Assembly (NCBI GenBank): GCA_002317355.1
Contig: DCJC01000029.1
Span: forward strand, 50,780 to 94,646
DNA: 43,867 nucleotides
Reading direction: 5' to 3'
From: Prevotellaceae bacterium UBA1710
GTDB taxonomy: Bacteria > Bacteroidota > Bacteroidia > Bacteroidales > Bacteroidaceae
Part shown: positions 18,749 to 24,729 of the stretch, piece by piece
How positions within the stretch are numbered: position 1 is the first letter of the stretch
Layout of the letters: every line of letters starts with the position of its first letter
Notes under the pieces: generated by a model
Told to the model about the DNA's origin: nothing
Seen by the model: only the letters and a program-made list of their open reading frames with translations
The model's database searches: none
Position numbers and translations under genes: made by a program

Positions 18749-21142
18749 ATGCGTAAATCAATTCTATCATTACTTATTGCATGTGGAATGAGCACAGCAG
18801 TATCTGCACAGACAGCACTGTATCCTGATGCATTCCCACTCGGTGACGTAACCCTTCTTGAAGGTCCGCTGAAGCATGCGCGCGACCTTAACGTCAACGT
18901 ACTCCTTCAGTACGATGTAGATCGACTTCTTGCGCCTTACCGTAAGGAAGCAGGACTTCCAGAAAAGGCTAAGGGATTCCCTAACTGGGATGGACTTGAC
19001 GGCCACGTAGGCGGTCACTACCTCACAGCTCTCGCTCTTAATGCCGCTACAGGCGACAAGCAGTGCGAAGAGCGTATGCTCTATATGATCAAGGAACTCA
19101 AGGAGTGCGCTGAGGCTTGTGGCAAGAACCACCCAGCATGGGGTAAGGGCTATGTAGGCGGTGTGCCTAACAGCGATAAGATCTGGTCAACATTCAAGGA
19201 GGGTGACTTCCGTGTCTTCAATGGCACATGGGTGCCTCTCTACAACATCCATAAGATGTACGCTGGCTTACGTGATGCATGGCTCTATTGTGGCAATGAG
19301 GATGCCAAGCAGCTCTATCTCGGCTTCTGCGACTGGGCTATCGACATCACATCAAAGCTCTCTGACCAGCAGATGGAGAATATGCTCGGCATGGAGCATG
19401 GCGGTATCAACGAGGTTATCGCTGATGCATACGTCATCACAGGCGATAAGAAGTATATCGACTGCGCTCGCCGCTTCTCTCACAAGTGGATTCTCAATCC
19501 AATGAAGGATCACGATGCCTTCTTCCTCGACAACAAGCACGCTAACACTCAGGTGCCAAAGATCGTAGGTTTCGCTCGTGTGGCAGAACTCACAGGCGAC
19601 AAGACATACCTTGAGGCAAGCCGTTTCTTCTGGGAAGAGGTGACACACAACCGCAGCCTCTCTGTAGGCGGTAACAGCCGTCGTGAGCACTTCCCAAGCA
19701 AGCAGGCATGTATCGACTTTACACAGGATATCGACGGCCTTGAGTCATGTAACACAAACAACATGCTCAAACTCACCGAAGACCTTCACCGCATGGACCC
19801 TGAGAATGCTGAGTACGCTGACTTCATCGAGCGTGCTACATTCAACCACATCCTCTCTACCCAGCATCCAGAGCATGGTGGCTATGTGTACTTCACATCA
19901 GCACGCCCACGCCACTACCGCAACTACTCTGTGCCTAATGAGGCTATGTGGTGTTGCGTAGGTACTGGTATGGAGAACCACGGTAAGTACGGACAGTTCA
20001 TCTACACACATTCTGATCCAAAGGTTTCAACACCTACCACTCTCTATGTTAACCTCTATACTGGTTCTGAACTCAACTGGAAGGAAGAGGGCGTAGAACT
20101 TCGTCAGGAAACTAACTTCCCATACGCAGAGACAAGTAAGATAACCATCACCAAGGGTGCTAAGGAATTCGTCATGAAGCTCCGTAAGCCAGCATGGTGT
20201 AACGACTTCTCTATCAAGGTCAACGGCAAGCAGGTTGCAACCGATAAGTCATCAGTTGCCAAGTATATCGCTCTCGACCGCAAGTGGAAGAAGGGTGATG
20301 TTGTAGAAATCTCATTCCCTATGCACAACAGCGTAGAGTACATGCCAAACGTACCTCAGTATGTTGCTATCCTCCACGGACCTATCACTCTCGCTATGCG
20401 CACAGGTACAGAAGACCTCGCTCACCTTAAGGCTGACGACAGCCGTTTCGGTCAGATGGCATCAGGCAAGAAGCTTCCTATCGACAAGGCTCCTTATCTC
20501 GTTGCCAAGGAGGTAGAGGATATCGCTAACAGCCTTGAACCTGTAGAAGGCAAGCCACTCCATTTCAAGCTCAAGTGCCGTATGGAGAACGCTATCGAGG
20601 GCGAACTTGAGCCATTCTTCGAGCTTCACGACTCACGCTATATGCTCTATTGGCTCGCACTCAGCGAGAACGGCTATAAGGAGTATATGGACAATCTCGC
20701 CAAGGAAGAGGCAGAGCGTCAGGCACTCGATGCACGCACCATTGACAAGGTACAGCCAGGAGAGCAGCAGCCAGAGAGCGATCACTTCATGGAGACCGAC
20801 GAGTCAAACAAGGGTGTGAACAACAACGTACCATTCCGTGATGCACGCAACGGTCATTTCTTCTCTTACCTCATGCAGACAAAGGGTGAGACAGACCTCA
20901 GCCTCCGCATACGCTACTGGGGACAGGACGAATGGCGCACTTGTGAGTACGACCTCTACGTAGATGATGTACTCGTTCAGAGCATCAACAACTCAAAGAA
21001 GTGGCGCTCATCACAGTGGAAGTACGAGACCTACAAGCTTCCTGCATCAGCTCTCGAAGGCAAGAAGCAGGTTCGCATCAAGTTCGTAGCTAAGCCACAT
21101 CGTCAGGTAGGCGAACTCTACGAAGTAAGACTTGTGAAGTAA
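18749..21142 (+). CDS. GH127/GH146 beta-L-arabinofuranosidase (DUF1680 family)
   Basis: This 797-residue exported enzyme should release beta-linked L-arabinofuranose. The signal peptide is MRKSILSLLIACGMSTAVSAQ. The (alpha/alpha)6 barrel carries the family's metal-thiolate site: Glu332 and Cys334 in GLESCNTNNM, and the adjacent Cys402-Cys403 in MWCCVGTGMENHG. In the studied family member HypBA1 an equivalent Glu and three Cys bind zinc and one Cys is the nucleophile. Sequence alone does not let me choose between GH127 and GH146. C-terminal beta domains extend from about 430 to the end. Starting 215 bp after the GH97 gene and last in the + strand enzyme run, it suggests that beta-arabinose-containing side chains, or a second polymer, are also processed. 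Confidence 0.92.
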   Translation: MRKSILSLLIACGMSTAVSAQTALYPDAFPLGDVTLLEGPLKHARDLNVNVLLQYDVDRLLAPYRKEAGLPEKAKGFPNWDGLDGHVGGHYLTALALNAATGDKQCEERMLYMIKELKECAEACGKNHPAWGKGYVGGVPNSDKIWSTFKEGDFRVFNGTWVPLYNIHKMYAGLRDAWLYCGNEDAKQLYLGFCDWAIDITSKLSDQQMENMLGMEHGGINEVIADAYVITGDKKYIDCARRFSHKWILNPMKDHDAFFLDNKHANTQVPKIVGFARVAELTGDKTYLEASRFFWEEVTHNRSLSVGGNSRREHFPSKQACIDFTQDIDGLESCNTNNMLKLTEDLHRMDPENAEYADFIERATFNHILSTQHPEHGGYVYFTSARPRHYRNYSVPNEAMWCCVGTGMENHGKYGQFIYTHSDPKVSTPTTLYVNLYTGSELNWKEEGVELRQETNFPYAETSKITITKGAKEFVMKLRKPAWCNDFSIKVNGKQVATDKSSVAKYIALDRKWKKGDVVEISFPMHNSVEYMPNVPQYVAILHGPITLAMRTGTEDLAHLKADDSRFGQMASGKKLPIDKAPYLVAKEVEDIANSLEPVEGKPLHFKLKCRMENAIEGELEPFFELHDSRYMLYWLALSENGYKEYMDNLAKEEAERQALDARTIDKVQPGEQQPESDHFMETDESNKGVNNNVPFRDARNGHFFSYLMQTKGETDLSLRIRYWGQDEWRTCEYDLYVDDVLVQSINNSKKWRSSQWKYETYKLPASALEGKKQVRIKFVAKPHRQVGELYEVRLVK

Positions 21143-21145
21143 GAC

Positions 21146-21236
21146 TAGTTAGGAGTTAGAAATTAGGAGTTAGAAGTTGGAAGTCAGAAGTTGTCCCATA
21201 CGGCATCAGGGATGAACTTCTAACTCCTAACTAATT
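21146..21236. repeat. 7-bp phased palindrome after the GH127 gene
   Basis: Directly after the stop codon the left arm runs AGTTAGG, AGTTAGA, AATTAGG, AGTTAGA, AGTTGGA, AGTCAGA. The right arm (AACTTCT, AACTCCT, AACTAAT, from 21215) is roughly its reverse complement. A 21-bp piece of the left arm recurs, reverse-complemented and exact, at 31588-31608. Confidence 0.7.
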
Positions 21237-21291
21237 TATACCTTCCTTATTCCATTTATTGGTTTTACCGGACAATAGAGACAACAACCTT

Positions 21292-21780
21292 ATGAAAGAT
21301 TTTGCAGCAATAGATTTTGAGACAGCTAATAACGAGAGGACATCAGTATGCTCTGTTGGTGTTGTTATAGTTCGTGATGGTGAGATAATAGATAAATTCT
21401 ATTCCCTCATTAAGCCAGAGCCAGAATACTATAATTACTGGTGTTCTAAGGTGCATGGACTTTCATTAACTGATACCGAGAACGCACCTGTTTTTCCTGA
21501 TGTATGGGCTCAGATTGAACCTAAGATTGCAGGTTTACCACTTGTAGCTCATAATAAGGCGTTCGACGAAAGCTGTCTGAAAGCCGTTTTCAGGGTTTAT
21601 CGTATGGATTATCCTGATTATGAATTCTACTGCACATGTATTGCCTCTCGAAAGGTATGGCCAAAGGGGCATCATAATCTGGATATTATTGCTGCCCGAT
21701 GTGGTTACGACTTAGAAAACCATCATCATGCCCTTGCCGATGCAGAGGCCTGTGCTGCTATCGCACTTCAGATATTATAG
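21292..21780 (+). CDS. DEDDh-type 3'-5' exonuclease (DnaQ/RNase T superfamily)
   Basis: This 162-residue cytoplasmic protein fits a stand-alone DnaQ-like exonuclease domain. The motifs are DFETAN (ExoI, Asp and Glu), HNKAFD (ExoII Asp) and HHALADAEA (ExoIII His and Asp), which gives the DEDDh set for two metal ions. ATG 21292 is chosen because MKDFAAIDFETAN is the normal compact start; an in-frame ATG at 21259 would add 11 polar residues. It is not part of the polysaccharide pathway. The 84-bp hairpin element begins 20 bp after its stop. Whether it acts on DNA or RNA cannot be told from sequence. Confidence 0.9.
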   Translation: MKDFAAIDFETANNERTSVCSVGVVIVRDGEIIDKFYSLIKPEPEYYNYWCSKVHGLSLTDTENAPVFPDVWAQIEPKIAGLPLVAHNKAFDESCLKAVFRVYRMDYPDYEFYCTCIASRKVWPKGHHNLDIIAARCGYDLENHHHALADAEACAAIALQIL

Positions 21781-21799
21781 GGTTAACCATTCGTTATCT

Positions 21800-21883
21800 C
21801 TTCGCTATGCCTAGGGGGTAAACTCAATGAACCTTCGCTCTATGTTCGCTTATAGAACGGAGCTTCACTGAGTTTACCCCCTT
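21800..21883. repeat. 84-bp hairpin element, copy A
   Basis: The element contains an outer stem AGGGGGTAAACTCAATGAA paired with TTCACTGAGTTTACCCCCT (one mismatch) and an inner stem around GCTCTAT/ATAGAAC with loop GTTCGCTT, so nearly the whole length can fold. It differs from 24136-24219 at a single base (CAATGAA against CAGTGAA) and lies in the same orientation. It follows the exonuclease stop and precedes the sigma factor gene. Confidence 0.85.
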
Positions 21884-21964
21884 TTCATAACGGAAGATCA
21901 AAGAAGGATTTTCTTTCTCATAAAAGAATTTTGTTTGACTAAAAGAAAAAAATTGAAATTTTAT

Positions 21965-21993
21965 TTGACCTATTGAAACTTCAGTCGTATAAT
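21965..21993 (+). promoter_or_regulatory. Possible promoter immediately before the sigma factor start
   Basis: TTGACC (21965-21970) and TATAAT (21988-21993) are separated by 17 bp. The predicted transcript start, about 7 bases downstream, would fall on or next to the ATG at 22000 and give a leaderless message. Bacteroidetes housekeeping promoters normally use TTG and TAnnTTTG, so this may be used by another sigma factor, or may be chance in AT-rich DNA. Confidence 0.35.
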
Positions 21994-21999
21994 GGGTAT

Positions 22000-22551
22000 A
22001 TGAAACAAATAAGCAATGACATATTAACGCGATGCAAAACTGGTGACAAGAATGCATTCAGAATCTTGGTACAGACGTATCAGAGGATGGTGTTCTCACT
22101 TTCGCTAAAGATGCTATGCGATGAAGATGCTGCAAAGGATGTGGTGCAAGACACATTCCTGAAAGTGTGGCAGAACATAGCAAACTATGATGAAAGAAAG
22201 AGCATGAGCACTTGGATTTACACCATTGCCTCTCACATCTGCCTTGACAAACTGAAGAAGATGAAAAGGGTGTCGTTGTTGCCAGATGATGAACTGATGT
22301 TCCGATCTTATGCCGAGAACACCAACGCTCAGACAGAAATGGAGAATAAGCAATGGGTAGCAGTAGTGAGAACATTGGCTGAAGGATTGAGCGAGAAACA
22401 GAAATTCGTGTTTACGCTTTGTCAGTTGGAAGGACTTGACGCAAGCGAAGTAGAAGAAATTACAGGATTGAATGCCAAACAGATAAAGAGCAACCTCTAC
22501 ATAGCAAGGCAGACAATCAGAGAACAATTAAAGAAAATGGGTTATGAATAA
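22000..22551 (+). CDS. ECF-family RNA polymerase sigma factor
   Basis: This 183-residue protein has the two ECF sigma domains. Region 2 includes YQRMVFSLSLKMLCDEDAA, VVQDTFLKVWQNI and TWIYTIASHICLDKLKK. Region 4 includes LSEKQKFVFTLCQLEG and a helix-turn-helix with EVEEITGLNAKQIKSNLYIA. ATG 22000 starts the conserved part; the only earlier in-frame start is a TTG at 21973. Its end overlaps the next gene by 8 bp, so translation is probably coupled. ECF factors are usually held by a membrane anti-sigma encoded next door, and the next product is a small single-pass protein. Target genes are unknown. Nothing links it directly to the xylan cluster, which has no SusC-type transducer here. Confidence 0.93.
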   Translation: MKQISNDILTRCKTGDKNAFRILVQTYQRMVFSLSLKMLCDEDAAKDVVQDTFLKVWQNIANYDERKSMSTWIYTIASHICLDKLKKMKRVSLLPDDELMFRSYAENTNAQTEMENKQWVAVVRTLAEGLSEKQKFVFTLCQLEGLDASEVEEITGLNAKQIKSNLYIARQTIREQLKKMGYE

Positions 22552-22993
22552 ATATGATGAAATAATAAACAGCCTCCAAGGCAAACAGCCAAATGTGGCG
22601 AATGAGGAAGAATTTACCGACATGATTATGGATTCGCTTCCTGATTTCGACACTATGAATAATGAGGAGTTTACTGAAAAAACGCCAAGCAACATTGTTC
22701 CGATGGCAAGAAAGAATAGCTCTATCATCATTGCCTTGAGAACAATAGCATCAATAGCAGCTATGTATCTGGTAGGTCTTTTTATATGGCTTAATGCTGA
22801 TACAGATACTCCAGAAGAGGCAAAGACATACATGCTGTCAGAAAGAATAGAAACAACAAACTATAAGTTGAGCGTTGATGAGAATAGCACACCCGCGGAA
22901 TTATATATGTGCTATATTGAGTCACGCAAGACAAAAGAGAATAGTATTAGTAAACTTCGTAAATTAATCAATGAACAGTATGAAAACAATTAA
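22544..22993 (+). CDS. Single-pass membrane protein, probable anti-sigma factor
   Basis: This 149-residue protein has an acidic N-terminal segment of about 55 residues, one membrane helix at about 59-83 (IIIALRTIASIAAMYLVGLF) and a C-terminal part of about 65 residues. This is the layout of anti-sigma factors with a cytoplasmic sigma-binding end. I do not see a FecR, zinc-finger or RskA signature, so the call rests on topology and position. The gene starts 8 bp before the sigma gene's stop and overlaps the start of the lipoprotein gene, which indicates one coupled transcript. The C-terminal part (YMCYIESRKTKENS...RKLINEQ) is charged and may meet the next gene's product in the periplasm. Confidence 0.7.
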   Translation: MNKYDEIINSLQGKQPNVANEEEFTDMIMDSLPDFDTMNNEEFTEKTPSNIVPMARKNSSIIIALRTIASIAAMYLVGLFIWLNADTDTPEEAKTYMLSERIETTNYKLSVDENSTPAELYMCYIESRKTKENSISKLRKLINEQYENN

Positions 22994-24089
22994 ATTATAT
23001 TCTATATTAGCACTTGCACTTGCTATGTTCAGCTCATGTGTGGATAAATCTACACGTATGCTCACAGTAGTCAACGAAGATGGCTCTTGCACAAGAGAAT
23101 ATTCCATAAGTCTTGATTCTGTCGGTTTGGTAGATAAGGCGAAATCTGACTATGCCGCTATCATGGAAAGCCCAAAATGGGTTAAGACATGGTCAGTAAT
23201 AGGCGAAGAGCAACGCCACACATACCCAATGACCACAGCTCAATATGACTCTATCCAAGCTATGATGAATACAAAAGGATCTCTCAAGAATGTACGCGAT
23301 ACCGTTATGGTGTATGCCGTTCGCACTTTCGATAACGCAGAGGAAATGAGCAAGGACTTCAATGAGGCTTTCAAGGAAACAGGCATCAAAGCCGAAAGCA
23401 AGGTAGATAAGACCTTCAAGTGGTTCTATACCGACTATACCTTCACCGAGACCTTCAAGAAGATTCCTGATATAGAACTTGTGCCAATGACTGACTATCT
23501 TACAGAAGATGAGATTTCCTACCTATTTACAGGATTCCCAAGCCTTTTGAATGGTCTTGATGGTGAAGAAGCAAATAAAGTGCTTGAAGATATTGAAAAA
23601 CGTTGTGGCAAATATTATGATGCCAATACCTTCAAGGATTTCACAGAGACCATCTACAACAATTATGATAAGATTAAGGATGCACCTGTAAGCAAAGAGG
23701 AGTTCAAGCAATTGGAAGATTCTCTCTGGCAATATGTAAAGGATAAGGACTTTGCATCTGATATAAACAAACTCCTTAAGGAATTCTTCCGTTCAGATGC
23801 TTACAATGCCTATATTGATGGCAATGGTGATGCTTTTAAGACAAATAAACTATCCAACCTTGCATTTATCAATATTCCATATCGACTCATGATGCCTGGA
23901 ACTATTATTGACAATGGCAACAGCTTCATGGAAGAGAATATTGCGCGATTCAAAGTCAGCGGTTTCTACCTGATTCACAATGACTATACAGCAAGCGTCA
24001 CATCAAGGAAAACAAATATCTGGGCATTCATCGTCACAGGTATTGTCTTACTCCTTGCAATAGGGAGTTTCATAATCAAGAGAAAGTAA
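22980..24089 (+). CDS. Lipoprotein with C-terminal membrane anchor, third gene of the sigma unit
   Basis: I do not recognise the family of this 369-residue protein. It starts with a lipoprotein signal (MKTIKLYSILALALAMFSSC, lipid-bearing Cys20) and ends with a hydrophobic helix, about 345-365, followed by KRK. The body is soluble and charged, and contains a helical portion around 190-290. A lipid at the N-terminus and a helix at the C-terminus would hold both ends in the inner membrane, unlike ordinary Bacteroidetes surface lipoproteins. ATG 22980 is preferred over 22971 because it gives a standard signal; both overlap the previous gene. With the sigma and anti-sigma genes it may form an envelope-sensing unit, with this protein as periplasmic sensor or effector. 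That role is inference from position. Confidence 0.75.
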   Translation: MKTIKLYSILALALAMFSSCVDKSTRMLTVVNEDGSCTREYSISLDSVGLVDKAKSDYAAIMESPKWVKTWSVIGEEQRHTYPMTTAQYDSIQAMMNTKGSLKNVRDTVMVYAVRTFDNAEEMSKDFNEAFKETGIKAESKVDKTFKWFYTDYTFTETFKKIPDIELVPMTDYLTEDEISYLFTGFPSLLNGLDGEEANKVLEDIEKRCGKYYDANTFKDFTETIYNNYDKIKDAPVSKEEFKQLEDSLWQYVKDKDFASDINKLLKEFFRSDAYNAYIDGNGDAFKTNKLSNLAFINIPYRLMMPGTIIDNGNSFMEENIARFKVSGFYLIHNDYTASVTSRKTNIWAFIVTGIVLLLAIGSFIIKRK

Positions 24090-24135
24090 TCGCAATATTC
24101 TTGTCTGCTGAAGGTTCGATTTCCTTTCGATAATC

Positions 24136-24219
24136 CTTCGCTATGCCTAGGGGGTAAACTCAGTGAACCTTCGCTCTATGTTCGCTTATAGAACGGAGCT
24201 TCACTGAGTTTACCCCCTT
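24136..24219. repeat. 84-bp hairpin element, copy B
   Basis: This is the same element as 21800-21883, with 83 of 84 bases identical and the same orientation. Its outer stem is perfect: AGGGGGTAAACTCAGTGAA with TTCACTGAGTTTACCCCCT. It lies 46 bp after the lipoprotein stop, so copies A and B bracket the sigma unit. Further similarity (AAGATCAA) continues about 10 bp downstream. An 11-bp phased array follows 40 bp later. Confidence 0.85.
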
Positions 24220-24261
24220 GGCATATCTTAAGATCAACAAAAGATTATCTTCCCTTTATCC

Positions 24262-24324
24262 TCCTATATGGTTCCTATGTGATTCCTATGTAATTCCCAT
24301 TTTTAGAATAGGCGAAAAATGGGA
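24262..24324. repeat. 11-bp phased array ending in a hairpin
   Basis: TCC recurs at 24262, 24273, 24284 and 24295 in units such as GTTCCTATGTG and ATTCCTATGTA. The last unit opens the inverted repeat TCCCATTTTT (24295-24304) with AAAAATGGGA (24315-24324), a 10-bp perfect stem with a 10-base loop. The unit sequence matches arrays at 5781, 27081 and 43724. Confidence 0.75.
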
Positions 24325-24390
24325 GCTTTTGGGGTGTTGCAAGAGTTTTTCAAGGGTGGGTTGTTAGATTTTTCTATTTTTTATATAGTG

Positions 24391-24603
24391 TAGAAAAAAA
24401 CAAAAGAAAACCAAAGAAAACATTTTTTTCATGTTTATAGATGTTCATAGATGTTGAGGAGCAACGCGACGACTTCTGAAATAGTCGCCTGACGACTCAA
24501 CATATAGAAACATAAATGAACATCTATCAACATTTTGCTGTAAGACAGATGAACCAATAAACACTTGTTTTCTCTGGTTTTACTTGGTTTTCTTTGGTTT
24601 TTC
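24391..24603. repeat. 213-bp palindrome built of 10-bp phased units
   Basis: This fills much of the 640-bp gap between the convergent lipoprotein and GH51 genes. The left arm has AAAAGAAAAC, CAAAGAAAAC, then ATGTTTATAG, ATGTTCATAG, ATGTTGAGGA. The right arm has CATATAGAAA, CATAAATGAA, CATCTATCAA, then ACACTTGTTT, TCTCTGGTTT, TACTTGGTTT, TCTTTGGTTT. The arms are approximate reverse complements and stay on one 10-bp grid across the whole element. The centre (24464-24498) contains a second short inverted pair, CGACT/AGTCG. It could act as a two-way terminator. Confidence 0.75.
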
Positions 24604-24639
24604 TAAATGGCGAAAGCAAAATCAGCGAACTCATGCCGA

Positions 24640-24695
24640 CATACGGATAAAAAGGAAAAGCCCCAGACTCACACAGAGGTGAATCCGGGACTTTT
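24640..24695 (-). terminator. Probable intrinsic terminator of the GH51 gene
   Basis: On the minus strand, AAAGTCCC...CAC (from 24694) pairs imperfectly with GTG...GGGGCTTTT (to 24657). It is followed by a T-rich run CTTTTCCTTTTTA about 35 bp past the GH51 stop. The stem has mismatches, so this is a moderate call. Confidence 0.5.
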
Positions 24696-24729
24696 GATAT
24701 GTTCTTTACTAAAAAGCTGCGATAAACGC

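Noticed and set aside
21973..21999. TTG start extending the sigma factor by nine residues
   Set aside because: The extension is not part of the ECF fold and would overlap the -10-like element; ATG 22000 is the better start.
24262..24603. Regularly spaced repeats considered as a CRISPR array
   Set aside because: Units are only 10-11 bp with no separate unique spacers of 25-45 bp, and no cas gene is in the window.
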